Shown here piece after piece: positions 12,371 through 25,228 of a stretch of 64,000 bases of DNA (the stretch's first letter is position 1; each line of letters opens with the position of its first letter). The notes below the pieces were generated by a model that was given only the letters and a program-made list of their open reading frames with translations, was not told the origin of the DNA and searched no databases. Location: assembly GCA_015501595.1 (NCBI GenBank), contig JADNRX010000034.1:124001-188000 (forward strand). The letters are read 5' to 3'. The translations under genes and the position numbers were made by a program. The DNA comes from Hymenopellis radicata. Its lineage: Eukaryota; Basidiomycota; Agaricomycetes; Agaricales; Physalacriaceae.

Positions 12371-13478
12371 GCTTGTCATCAGTTACTTACGTGAAGGATA
12401 TCCTTAAGTTTGGTACCAGCCGCGCTCGGACGTGAGCTATTGACGTCCTAATACTGAATGGTTCTAAACATGCGTCAATGGCAGAATACAGACGAACTTA
12501 CTCGAGGCGTTCGTTGACGTGGAGACCGGATTCAAACGGGTCAATGAGCATCAGTGCCAAACGATACACATCGTCAGCTGCCTAGGTGGCCAGCCTCTCC
12601 CTGTTGGTCACCCAGTGGTATCAACGCGAACTCGATAATTTCCGCAGCGGAAAATGCCATTTGCGCTTCTGAGGTGATGTCGAGAATCTGAAGAAGAACA
12701 TGGAGCATCGCCGCGTTATGAAGGACTTGTCGAGCATAAACACCGCTTACTGTCGGTGGCTGTATAAACGCTGCCTACGTACGCCGTAATTTCTGGCGTC
12801 TCCAGTCGCAGAATAAGCGGCTTCAGGCAGGGATAGAGCTCTACCTGGATAAAGCGTGCTTGAACGGTTAACTGACGCCTTGACATCTATTGTGAACACG
12901 ATAAGCACTACGCAAGTAGATAATATTCCACGCCCCACTTTAGAGCTTCTGGCAAGACGACGTAGACTGGGAAGCAGTGCCGGGTGATGTACAGGCTATA
13001 GGACATTGGTCACGAACGAGTTCGACAGCGTATGTGACCTTCATTCCAAGTGCCAAATACGCTCGACAGATTCTAAGCGATGGTTCCTACACGGTCGCGT
13101 GCCGTTATTTCGAGACTCCATTTCTTTTGAGTTGTACCAAGACTGGCGCTTAGCTTCGAACCTCACTGCCGAATTTCGACGCGAATGCGCTCAGCCTGTT
13201 CGTTAGTAAAGCCACGCAATGGGCCTTCCCCATTTATCCAAAATTCGTGTTCATCGAGGACACGCATACGTGTAGGTTGTCACCGTGGACTTGACCTGTT
13301 TGCGCGCATCAGTCCGAGGATGGTTGGCTTCGCTACCGTAGCTTAGAGAGGAGCTAAGTAGTATATTTTTATCTCCTGAGCTACAATTACACAGAATCGG
13401 CCTGTCGCATTGAATGTTAACAACATGATATAGATTTCGCAGCAGTCGCCACCAACCTAAACCCCGCGTAGCCAAAGT
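12371..13478. other. No confident gene; weak minus-strand coding-like remnant
   Basis: About 1.1 kb. On the minus strand a stretch around 12590-12750 reads VYARQVLHNAAMLHVLLQIL and then ITSEAQMAFSAAEIIEFALI, and 12520-12590 reads DDVYRLALMLIDPFESGLHV. Stops and frame changes interrupt these. They look like remnants of a helical-repeat protein, but I do not recognise a family. Nothing else is seen. Confidence 0.3.
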
Positions 13479-14200
13479 CTATTTTTTGGCGGGAACGCCA
13501 CGAACACGCGGGTCCCCGCGTTCACTGCGTTTTCGAAGCTTTTCTTGTCTTTTGCTCGCAGCGGGTTCCTTTTCCTCAGTGGCGTCGGCGCTTGGTGCAG
13601 AGGAAGATCGGCCAAGTAAGAGAGGCGATATAGCAGATGTCCATAGTTTGAATACGGCGTATACGGGAATCTGAAAGGTGAGCATGGCATCGGAAGAATG
13701 CGAAGACGCGACGTACTATCATGTACAACCACCAGAACCAGTCACCGAATGCTCCACTACCGATTTGACAAGCCCCTACAGACATAATTCAAAGTTTAGA
13801 ATAGTGTTCGATATCTGAGGAAGGGACTTGCAGGTTATGTAGATAACGTCGAAGCACCATTCCGTGACGCCAGGCTGACCGAGATCCTCGCCATATGAGA
13901 TCAGCGTGCCGGTTGTGGGATCCCGTCTCGTTGTGCCGATTTTGATGAGGTATGAAGACAGGAAGAGGGCAGGCAGTGTGGCCGCGATGTATATCGCCAA
14001 TGAGAACTTGATACTGGAGAGCGAATTCCATCTGAAGAGCAACCGGAGGACCAGGGAAACGACCGTAGGCAGGAATAAACCTAGACGCAATGTCCGGACA
14101 GTAGTTTCATTTTGTTGCGCTATGAGAAGCGTTGTCAGAGAGTAAAAAGTGAAAGGCGTTGAAGATGAATACCAATTCGTTTCGCAGAGGCGTTTGCCAT
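13479..14200 (-). CDS. SND2: SND2/TMEM208-family ER membrane protein
   Basis: Component of the SRP-independent (SND) ER-targeting route. Start ATG at 14198-14200 (MANASAKRI) splices to AQQNETTVRTLRLGLFLPTV. Two hydrophobic segments follow (SLVLRLLF... and AIYIAATLPALFLSSYLI), then the family motif DLGQPGVTEWCFDVIYITW. A third segment (GDWFWWLYMI, IPVYAVFKLW) precedes a charged tail ending RGVPAKK, stop at 13479-13481. The intron after VIYIT begins GCAAGT rather than GT and ends TAG; this GC-AG intron restores the conserved Trp (ITWACQIG). The basic C-terminus is usual for the family. Its start is 219 bp from the head-to-head L2HGDH gene, so the two probably share a promoter region. Confidence 0.85.
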
Positions 14201-14419
14201 CGTGGAATGAAAACAAACTATCCTCCTTCCAAAAAGAGTTTGATCGCTGATCGGCTTGGCAAGAGCTCGGAACCGGCGGCCGGTTAGCCTCGATCTGCCA
14301 TCTGCTGCCTGAGGCCTGAGTGTGTCCGTAGATTCTTGGGATGCCAGCTGCCGAGATGGTGAGTAAGGTGGCAAGTCATTACTTATTAGAACGATGGTGG
14401 TGACGGGGAAACCCTGCAG

Positions 14420-15883
14420 ATGCCTGGCGCAGTCCGCGGACTCAAGGCTGCGTTGAACTCGACTGGCAAGTACAAGTACAAGGTAGGCCTAACCTTGTTC
14501 ATTCTATGGGATACTACTAATTTCCACAAAGGCCCCCGAGTTCTCTATAGATCATGTCGTTGTTGGCGGAGGCAAGCTCTGCACATCTGGATGAATTTTA
14601 TAAATATTTACGCGCATGCAGGCGTGGTGGGTCTGGCAATAGCGCGTCAATTGTGCCACAGGTTTCCTTCGAAGACTACATATCTTATTGAGCGGCATTC
14701 TCGCCCAGGAGAAGAGACAAGGTAAGCGTCGTCTCATAGTATATATCATTTTCACTTACTGAGCCTTATATAGTTCTCGGAATTCTGAAGTTATTCATTC
14801 AGGTAGGACGTCATCCAACAGGCGTGAATGCAGGACTTACACGACTCAGGACTGTACTATCCCGCCGACTCGCTCAAGACGCGTTTTTGCCTTCGAGGGC
14901 GCCAATTATTATACAAGTACTGTCAATCCTCGGGAGTAGACCACCGGAAGACGGGCAAACTTGTCGTCGCTCACGCCAGCCAGCAATCGTACATCGAGAA
15001 TCTATACGCGAAATCTCTCACATTGACACCGCCACCAAATTTCGAGGCTGGAACGGCGGTGCTACCTACAGAACTCATCTCTGGCGATGCTGCACGCTCC
15101 ATGGAGCCGAATCTATCTGGCGCGATCACTGGTGCGCTCTGGAGTCCAGAGACCGGTATCATAGATTCCCATGCTCTAATGGAAAGTTTCGAAAAAGATA
15201 TTTCCGACATTGGAGGCGAGTTGGTCTATTCAACAGATATTGTTCGCATAGATCCCTCCGAGCAGTCTTCAGGTTGCGTCGTACAAATGCTCACAGGCGG
15301 CGGCGCTTCGGTGTCTGATGCTGTTCACGCCAGAACATTGATCAACGCAGCAGGTCTGTCTGCGCCATATCTACTGAACGCGATTCTTCCTGCTGAGCAG
15401 CAGATACCGATGTACTTTGCGCGGGGATCATACGCGTCGTACAGCGGGCCTGGGATCGCCGGTATCTCCCATCTCATATACCCATGCCCAGAGCAGACAT
15501 CGCATGCATTCCAAGGACTAGGCACGCATCTAACGCTAGATCTTCAAGGCAAAGTGCGTTTTGGACCAGACGTCGAATGGGTATCACCCCAGGACGACTC
15601 TGATGATGTTACGTTTTGGAAGAAGCATTTGATACCAGACTCTTCGCGGCTGGAAGAGATGCATCAGGCTGTCACTCGTTACCTACCTGGTGTATCGTTG
15701 GAGGGAATGGCGACGGACTATGTTGGGATACGACCCAAAATTGCGCCACCTGGAAGTCCTTTCCAGGATTTTGTTATCAGACGGGATGCGAATGGATCGA
15801 TGATTAGTTTACTGGCCATAGAGAGTCCTGGGTTGACGAGTTGTATGGCGATTGCTGAATACGTTGTCGAGGAGATGGAGTGA
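14420..15883 (+). CDS. L2HGDH: L-2-hydroxyglutarate dehydrogenase (FAD-dependent, DAO fold)
   Basis: Mitochondrial flavoenzyme oxidising L-2-hydroxyglutarate to 2-oxoglutarate, a metabolite-repair step. Predicted exons 14420-14482, 14532-14571, 14622-14721, 14774-14802 and 14850-15883 join in frame to 421 codons. The N-terminus (MPGAVRGLKAAL...) is basic. The Rossmann motif DHVVVGGGVVGLAIARQL binds FAD. The substrate-side block NSEVIHSGLYYPADSLK matches the family (NSGVIHAGIYY), with Glu in place of the usual Gly. Later blocks are GKLVVA, LWSPETGIIDSHALM, INAAGL and GIRPKIAPPG. The family's terminal IESPGLTSCMAIAEYV is present. Intron 2 is GC-AG (GCAAGC donor at 14572), needed to complete GGGVVG. 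It looks complete and functional. Confidence 0.93.
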
Positions 15884-15904
15884 AAAGACGTGTATTACTT
15901 ATGT

Positions 15905-16518
15905 CTACTCTCGAGCCTTTACTTTGGGTTCCCAGGCGTACATCTTGGGTGCGGCGGTATTGTACGATTTGTAGGCGCCCCTTGTGCCCGTCAAGGTTTC
16001 GGTCCAGGGCTGTTTGGGACTATGAGACGATGTATAGTTGACATTAGGAATATCTCACCGCTTTCCATGGCTGGGTCGAGTTCTGCATGACCGCGTCCTG
16101 AGTCGGGGCTTCCTTTCGGATGTGTTGCAGCCAAGAGTGCCATTCGGGCGGGACTTGCGAGTTATGGTAAAAGTGCTGCAGAAATCAGCTCGGCGGTGAC
16201 GGCGGGTCTGTATGAACGGTCATACTTGGGAGAAATCCACCCATCGGTGTCGGCCTGTTGTCATTTAGCTGCTGTATCCGTGTAAAGCACTGCATCGTAC
16301 CAGGAATCTCCTCCTCAGCGTTCCTATTCTCGAAATACCTGTTTCCGAACCTGCGAACGGTGTCAGCCTATAGGCAGCGGCGCATTGTCGTGGTCAACGC
16401 ACTGGTCCGTTCCGATGTATGCGCCAGATTTGGCATCACCAATGTAGTTCAGCTGCCTCCACCATTCTTTGAGGCCGACACGTCGTGCGCTACGCAAGGT
16501 GCGCAGGAACGAAACCAT
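15905..16518 (-). CDS. NDUFA12: NADH dehydrogenase subunit NDUFA12 (complex I B17.2)
   Basis: Accessory subunit of the mitochondrial respiratory complex I. Start ATG at 16516-16518. Spliced exons give MVSFLRTLRSARRVGLKEWW, RQLNYIGDAKSGAYIGTDQ, FGNRYFENRNAEEEIPG, RHRWVDFSQ, HFYHNSQVPPEWHSWLQHIR, KEAPTQDAVMQNSTQPWKA and TETLTGTRGAYKSYNTAAPK with MYAWEPKVKARE, then TAG at 15905-15907. These are the classic NDUFA12 blocks in order (YIGDxKxGxxxGxD, EEEIPG, VPPEWHSW, LTGTRGAYKxYNT, AWEPK). Four introns of about 45-55 nt; about 138 residues, normal for the family. It is convergent with L2HGDH, the stops being 21 bp apart. Confidence 0.93.
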
Positions 16519-16785
16519 GGTCGCTGTTCGATGTCAAGAGAGGGAAGCAGCTCCGGAGCCGGCCGGAGTCAACGGACCTCACGCGTTCCACTAGGTTCGA
16601 CTGCCATGGGGTGGCCTCAAAATTTAAACAGAACACAGTGGCAGACAACAGCACGTCCATATCCATAATAAAACGTACACATTCACAACGAACGACAGAA
16701 CATATATAGTGAACAAGTCCGTAATTGATAGAAGTCCATCAAGTCCAATTCGATAACTTTTAAGTCCGGAACCAACCCAGCTCAA

Positions 16786-18053
16786 TTACATACACACGTT
16801 GTTGTACAATTTGTATCCTGGTTTGCACGAGTCTACAGAAGCGCACATCAATCATCGCACACACAAAAACCGAGCGAACAAAGAACGAAGGAGTGAAGAA
16901 GAAATTAAGACTCACAAACTTCACACCTGCCCTTCCGACAGACAGCGCCCTTGACGCCCTCATCAGCCTCGCATGCATTCCCACAAGCGCCACAGTTCTC
17001 CGCATCATGTCTGAACGAAACGCACTCATACCCAAAGTCGTTCAGAGGGCACATGTCGAGGCCACCAGCGCACAACGGTTCCTGAAAACGGCACATATTA
17101 GAAGAAGGACAAGAATGAACGACAGAAAAACGCGTACATAGTCATCATCGTCGAGCGCGAGCTGGCTAACCTTGCGCTTCTCCGAGCGGGTGTGGACGGA
17201 GCTGGGCTGAGTGCGCTTTTCCTTCCACGTCCCGCTCGGCTGGGGCCCGTCGTGGCTGCGTTTGTCCTTCCACGTACCACTGGGAATTGGTCCATCATGA
17301 CGCTTTTCTTTCCACGTACCACTGGGCTTGGGCCCATCATGACGCTTTTCTTTCCATGTACCGCTGGGCTTGGGCCCATCATGACGTTTCTCTTTCCACG
17401 TACCGCTGGGTTTGGGCCCGTCGTGGCGCTTCTCCTTCCACGTACCGCTGGGCCTAGGACCGTCGTGTCGTTTCTCCTTCCAAGTACCGCTGGGCCTAGG
17501 ACCGTCGTGGCGCTTCTCCTTCCACGTACCGCTGGGCCTAGGACCGTCGTGGCGCTTCTCCTTCCACGTTCCGCTGGGCCTCGGGCCGTCGTGGCGCTTC
17601 TCCTTCCACGTACCGCTGGGCCTCGGGCCGTCATGTCGTTTCTCCTTCCAAGTACCACTGGGCTTAGGGAAGCTGCGCTTCTGTTTGTGCGAAGCCGAGC
17701 TTGAAGGCGTGGGCTTGCACCAGGTCTACGAAGGGCAGTGTTAGCCGGCGGACGGGGAAGACCGAAAGTTCAGAAATACTTGACACCAGCCATCCCGCCA
17801 AGTCGCACCGCAGCCCCATGTGAAGTCGACAAAGCCCCAGTTGCCGCCAGTCTGCTTGCACTTGCAGCTCTGAGAATTCGTCACCTCAGTCAAGTATGAA
17901 CACAAGAGAAAGCCAAGGACGTACGTCTGTGTCTAGGACACTTCCCCAAGGACACACCTGCGGCTCGTTGTCTCTGGATGTTACGACGGCGGCGTTGACG
18001 GACACAGACGCGGCGGCCAGGAGGACAAAGAGCGAGAGGTACTTAAATGCCAT
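16786..18053 (-). CDS. Secreted Kex2-processed repeat peptide precursor with CPL1-like C-terminal domain
   Basis: Five predicted exons (17958-18053, 17780-17869, 17138-17725, 16916-17081, 16786-16832) join in frame to 328 codons. Residues 1-21 are a signal peptide (MAFKYLSLFVLLAAASVSVN). Next comes a small Cys-rich block (SCKCKQTGGNWGFVDFTWGC, then GATWRDGWCQ and WCKP). Exon 3 carries eleven tandem copies of a 14-residue unit, consensus HDGPRPSGTWKEKR. Each ends in Lys-Arg, the Kex2 (kexin) cleavage site, so the Golgi protease should release short peptides with the HDGP(R/K)PSGTW core. After the last Lys-Arg sites an acidic linker (LALDDDDY) leads to a C-terminal Cys-rich domain (EPLCAGGLDMCPLNDFGYEC, ENCGACGNACEADEG, CRKGRCEVYSCKPGY). 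Its spacing matches the CPL1-like domain of secreted basidiomycete proteins. Peptide function is unknown; signalling, surface or RiPP-like roles are all possible. Confidence 0.85.
17140..17700 (-). repeat. Tandem 42-bp coding repeat (11 units of HDGPxPSGTWKEKR)
   Basis: Eleven imperfect 42-bp units encode the peptide repeat (about 17222-17690; flanking Lys-Arg sites extend the array). In protein order the first unit begins SFPKPSGTW, units 2-6 HDGPRPSGTW, units 7-9 HDGPKPSGTW, unit 10 HDGPIPSGTW with KDKR, and unit 11 SHDGPQPSGTW. A degenerate TQPSSVHTRSEKR follows. Unit length is a multiple of three with no stops, so several frames on both strands are open. Differences are mostly synonymous within the peptide core, which suggests selection on the peptide. 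Confidence 0.9.
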
Positions 18054-19042
18054 CTTTGGATATCCAGAAACGAAGGAAGGTAAAGGATAAAATACACCGA
18101 TGAGGGTTATATAGACTGGCTAGAAATAGAATAGATATAAATCGCCGAATGGGTAGAGGTGGCGCATTGCAAACCAGACAAATGCCAACCCGCCCGTTCG
18201 TAGTGTTTCAGACGCAGGGCGTATGCGGCTGTTCCAGGTGGCGAGCCAAGGGTGCTGGAGTGTGAATTGAGCTTGGCCTAAATATTGTAGAAGTATTAGT
18301 ATCAGTGGTGTGGGGCGAGTACAACGCTGGGAACGATGAGGAGAATACACGTAGAGTGAGGACGAGCAGAATAAGAATAGAAACTGACATATCGAACGCG
18401 GAGAGAACCACCCGCTGAGGCGGAAATACCACATACTGTACTGCCTTCGATCCCAGTAGCTGTAAGTGTCTCAGGCGTGACGGCTTACCTGGTGGAGAGA
18501 GGCAAAGTGCGAGTGGAACATGAGATATAGCGGAAGCGATGGACGATGGCTGTTAGAGTGGGGTGCACGGTGGAGATGGTACGTACGTGCATGCTAGTTG
18601 GGCAGAGCATTATCCTGGGCGCTACATTATGACCCGTGGCGTCGATCTAACACGCAAATTATTCAGACCGACAAGGTAACAATCTTGGTACGTGCGCCCG
18701 ACTATCGCAGAACGTTTCGCCACCACGTCATAGTCAGAGTCAGTGGCAAAGTGATTAATGGGTTTTGGCGTGTATCGGACAGCGACGCGTATGATTTACA
18801 CCCAAGATACAGTCAATTACGCTAGAAATAGGCTCACCTGCAATATAGTGAGCAGAAGACAAGGAGCGAGTGAAATATACGCACGTCAAGCTGCCTGAAC
18901 GGTGTTGAGGATGTCATGTTGATAGTAGTCAGAAGCAACGATCGCGGCCCGTGCCACCGCGTGTTCAGAACGCTCACTCTGCTTGATTTTTCAACTTGCT
19001 TTATTCTATCATTATACCCAGTTTTCAATATACCACTTCGCT
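18054..19042. other. Intergenic region with an unassigned minus-strand coding-like stretch
   Basis: Nearly 1 kb between the peptide-precursor gene and the MYST gene. On the minus strand 18380-18480 reads LLGSKAVQYVVFPPQRVVLS in one frame, and 18120-18290 is open as a hydrophobic/aromatic segment (HPWLATWNSRIRPASETLRT, then GGLAFVWFAMRHLYPFGDLY). I could not join these into a convincing gene and recognise no family. The rest holds nothing I can identify. Confidence 0.3.
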
Positions 19043-20819
<1,777 letters not shown>

Positions 20820-21100
20820 CATTTCTGTTGTGGTCGTACATTTTTGACGAGATTGAGCCATCCTTTATACATTAAGATTCAACTGGAGTCATATATTGAG
20901 ACTACGAGAGGTGCATGTGTAGTACGAAAGCGACGACAGCAAATGGGAAAGCAAGAGACAAGTATGGTGATGAAAATCAAGAAGTAAAAGATGGGATGGA
21001 TATATCAATGAATGAGAATATGGATATAGATACTAAGGAGACAGGCAAGGAGGAGCTGATGCTGGAGGTGCATACATATTGGGTTACCTCCACCTCGGCA
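20820..21100. other. Convergent intergenic region
   Basis: Short AT-rich spacer between the 3' ends of the MYST gene (+) and the Argonaute gene (-). No feature recognised. Confidence 0.5.
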
Positions 21101-24100
21101 TTACTGTGAACCTGTGAGGACGTACAACAAGAGCCAAAAACATATCACGTACCATGTAGTACATGCGCGCGTTCTGTGTAGCGTGTACCGACTTATAGTT
21201 TTGTCTGTGGTGCTCAAGAACGGCAGCCTTATTATCTGTCGAGGAGGTCCCGTCAGAGACAACCGACGGCGCCTGATTCCCAGCCGGATTGTAATGTGTC
21301 TTGGCTCGACTACACACGATGTGCGCATCTACGAGGATGAGCTAAAATATGTCCAACATGGTGAAACTGTAAACTTACAATACACCGGGGCAGGAATGGA
21401 GACGGCGCTCGTCGATCTTGCGTACACATGACAGAGAGTATACGCCATCATCTGAAGTTGATTCGGGCTACAGCGAACAACGACCGTAAGTAGACGACGA
21501 CACGGTGAACGAACTGCACGTACTTGAATCGGTTCTCGTCACACACAACCTAGCATGTCGGTGAACGTGTCAGTATTATGCCAAAGGAGGTTCAAGGACC
21601 GTGACTTACAGTGTAATGGGAGCTCCGACTGGTACCCAAGCGTCCGGCGTGACTCTGTAGATAGAAGTCGTACTCGAGAGGACTTGTGATGTCCCTGTCG
21701 ACAACCGTTCCAGCGGGTAGGTTTCCACTCCTCTGATCTTGGTTGGGGTCGTTGTCGGAGGTTGGAAAGAATCTGTCAAAAAATCAGTACACGACAACGG
21801 CACAGGTAGCGAAGCCATACCGGAAGTGATGGCGCTTGCCGACAATGATGAACGTTATCGTGGGGTTGACGTTGGCCTCGGTGCAGGCCTCTGTACGGGC
21901 ATTCAGCAAGAGCCGATGAACATTCAAGCAATACACACCTTTCAAGAGTGGCAGTTCTTCATGGACATAAATCTTGAGCGTGTATAGTATGTATACGAGT
22001 TGTGAGACCTACCATGTTCTAGTACGCGACTAAACTCGCCCTCCGACACGCCGTCTGACATAATTGATCAGATAGACAATTAAACGCGTAGAGAAAGCAC
22101 GTACCGCGGAAAAATATGAGGCGTTCAACGCGTGTTTGTTTCCGGACATATGCCTGAATGAGCTCCTGCACAACAAATCAGGACAAGGTATGCGAATGAG
22201 AGCCAATCATATTCACCGTTGCCATCTGCTTTAAATCGACAATCATTTCCTGTCGCGAGCTCTGATACTTTGTTCGCGACAAAAAGTAGGACTGTGAAGA
22301 GTCATTGCTCCCCACGACAGCCGCGTATGACGGCGAATCACTGCCTGGTGCGGGATGCATAACATCAGCACCTATGGCATGTATTCAGAACAATGAAAGA
22401 AGGTCGGAAAACAGCAAACCCATGATCATAGTCGGATGAGCGACATCAAACAACGCCGAGGCCATCTGGTTAGCATCGAGGAGCGAATTCTTGCCACCAA
22501 GCTTAACGTTTACTCTATTCAAGTAGTTGTGAGTAACGGGGACAGAATATCAGAGGCAACCTACTTCAAGAGAACATTAGCCCAGTACTGCGGTTTTGAA
22601 GATTGTGCATGTCTCAACAAGATACACTGTGTCGCGACGCCTTGCTGGACATGGCCATTAGAAAATAAAAATGCCTCGCGAATCAAGCACACCTTCATAT
22701 CACCCCAGCTGAACATTAGCAAGGTTAGCAAGGCATTCGTTGAAGGCAGTACACACGGGGAACTTACAACTTGATAGCGCGGTAAATATCCCTATTGAGC
22801 GATGTGTCGGGTAGCACACACAAGACAAACTGGGGCGGGCTTGGCGTGGGGGTAGGTTTTTTAGCCATATATTCCCTGCCGGCATTCAGGATCGACTATG
22901 TACCTGTTAGTTGGATAGATAATAGAGTAAACAGTCCACCTACTTCCTCGACACGGTTGGCATACCCGACAGCAATGGCTGGTGTTTCGTCATCCACTTG
23001 TATCCCTGACAAGTAAAAATGTAAGCATGAAGTACCAATCTCGAAGACAACAATATATACATACCCACAGCTTTACAATTAGAAACGAAATCATTCTTCA
23101 TCTTTGTTGCCTTGGCATTGTCGAAATTACGCGCATCTACGAATGTCACAATAATCCACCGCGAGAGCCGCGCCGGAACCATGAATTTCTTTCCAACCCT
23201 GAGGAAGTGGTATTTGAGCTGAAGGGGAAGCTACGACGAGAATATGAACGTACATATTCCATGAGCCGAAACGAGGAACCTGTGTTAACTAAATGAGACG
23301 CAGACGGACCATGCAGACCATCACATACTAATTTGGTTACACCACCTTGCGCTTTGTACTGTATGGCTGGGGGCGCCAAGATCCGAGCGCTGATCGTTAA
23401 AGGCATGTTGGCCGAATCGATCTTCATGCCAAAAGCGCGGACGTAGTCCGATTCACCGTATGCAAAGAGCTGAACTGTAATGAGCACGATGTTCACACAA
23501 AGCCGCACAAACACCTACCTGCAAGCTTTCCTTTATCTGTTCAAGGCGTTCCGTCGGTTTTTGCGTTGCAAACTCGACGACCTTTCGTTGAACATCTGGA
23601 TCCAGCTCGGAGCGTGACAGCTGCCCAGGCGGAACCGTGCAACACTCAAGCGGAATGTACGCGCCTCGTCTGGTCTATATAGAGTGTGAGCAAGATAACA
23701 GTGAGAGGTCACATAATCGCACCTGGATACAGATTACATTCGGAAAACGCAGTGGCCGGTTACTCTGCGCGAAGTACCCGGCTACGGTGCTCGACACTCC
23801 GTCTCTTTCGAATTCGAGAGTGTTGGCTCCCTCCTTCGTCAGCTTATAGATCCCATAGGACCTTTCGTCGCCATTGGGCGATCGCGCCAATACACCAAGA
23901 CCCGTCGAAAACCGCTGTAGTCTGAGTCGATTGTGCTCGGACAGAGCAGGCCCAAAGATTGAAGCGACGTGGAATGGCTTTTTGGCACCTAAGAAAGAAA
24001 GAAAGAGATCAAGCAAAGGGCCCGCGCGGTATGTCACCCCAGTAGCAATGTCTATGTTGATTATCAGTCTGTCAAAAGTTGGGCGTATTGATTGGAAAAA

Positions 24101-25228
24101 GCCCTTAATGGCTTCGAGTCCCCCACCGACGTCGACCCTGTGTTTCAACGAATAGAAAGTCCTCCCTCGGGATGGATGTGTAGATGCTGGCTGCATCTTG
24201 ACTGCGACGTTGAGAGCCTATGACGGCTTCAGCTGGTGAACTGGAAGAAGAGTATTGGTACATACGGCGAGAGTAGTCGCGACATTCTCGTCCCAAGACT
24301 GTTCGCGCTTGGTATAACGATCCAATGTACTGTCCGAAATTGAGAAACTTTGAGAAAAAAAAGTAAATAGAGCCTACGTCGGATCAATCGTTCGGACGTG
24401 CGTCAGTTTGACCTTGTAAACTTTGTCCTGAACGACAACATCAAACTAGATCGATAGAATGAGTAAGGGATTGCGTGCGTAGCTGTTTCGTGGCTCACAG
24501 ATCTACCACCATTTGGAAACGCATAGTCGTCGATTGTATACAAGTTCTTCCTGCCGTCGTACGGCGCCGGGTGCAAGAAAACATCGGGGTTGGAGTCTTG
24601 GAGTTGCTTAACAATGACTGTATTGAATTTTGGCCTGTACGTCTTCTCCATTGCTGAAAACGGTCAAAACGCGTCGCCACAATCCAAACATGAGCGTCAC
24701 TCACCCACTAATCAAGCATAAGTGAAATCGACTTGAAAAACGGCAGCGCCACTCACCGTCATAGTGGTAAACGGTATGCTCTGGAACAGGCATAGACAGC
24801 GCGTTCACGAGCACTTTGATGGCGGTGCCAACGGTACCAAAACTTGGGCGTATAACGCCGGTAGCTTGAACGCCGGGTGCTTCAAATTTCCGAGATTAGA
24901 AGGACAGGAAAGAAGACTTGTATTGCACACGACAGAACAGGAACTCACGCGGCGTTGAGAGGGCCGTCGCGGGAGCAGACGACGGAGGCGCAGGGCCTCC
25001 GGCGTGTCCTCCTCCACGTCCCACTCCACGAGGGGCACCACTACCCCCACCGCCCCCACCACGAGGGGCACCACTACCCCCGCCGCCCCCACCACGAGGG
25101 CCACCGCCCCCACCACGAGGGGCGCCACCGCCACGACCACCACGTTGGGAGGTTTGAGCGGGCCCGGATCCGCCACGACCCCGACCCGCTGAACCCTCCC
25201 CTCCTCGTCCGCGCGCACGTGGAGGCAT
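21101..25228 (-). CDS. AGO: Argonaute (RNA-silencing effector)
   Basis: Large intron-rich gene. Start ATG 25226-25228. An N-terminal RGG/Gly-rich disordered segment ([20 protein letters not shown]..., about 90 residues) is followed by the N domain ([20 protein letters not shown]). The L1/DUF1785 part follows ([20 protein letters not shown], then [20 protein letters not shown]), then PAZ ([20 protein letters not shown]) and L2/MID ([24 protein letters not shown]). In PIWI the slicer residues are all visible: Asp in GADVMHP, Glu in RQEMIVDL, Asp in [11 protein letters not shown], and Asp in VYYADIVCSRAK (fungi commonly use Asp here where animals have His). It should therefore be a catalytically competent, small-RNA-guided nuclease. 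The C-terminus ends QNARMYYM, like other fungal Argonautes. The stop at 21101-21103 assumes a last intron ending TTCACAG. Not every exon junction was resolved. Confidence 0.88.

Noticed and set aside
17140..17700. Regular 42-bp repeats as a CRISPR-like array
   Set aside because: Units are contiguous and coding with no unique spacers, in a eukaryotic genome.
17098..17704. Long open frames on both strands across the 42-bp repeat (rich in RGRRSATT or FSFHVPLGLGPS)
   Set aside because: They arise because the repeat unit is a multiple of three and lacks stops in several frames. Only the frame with the signal peptide and HDGPxPSGTWKEKR makes biological sense.
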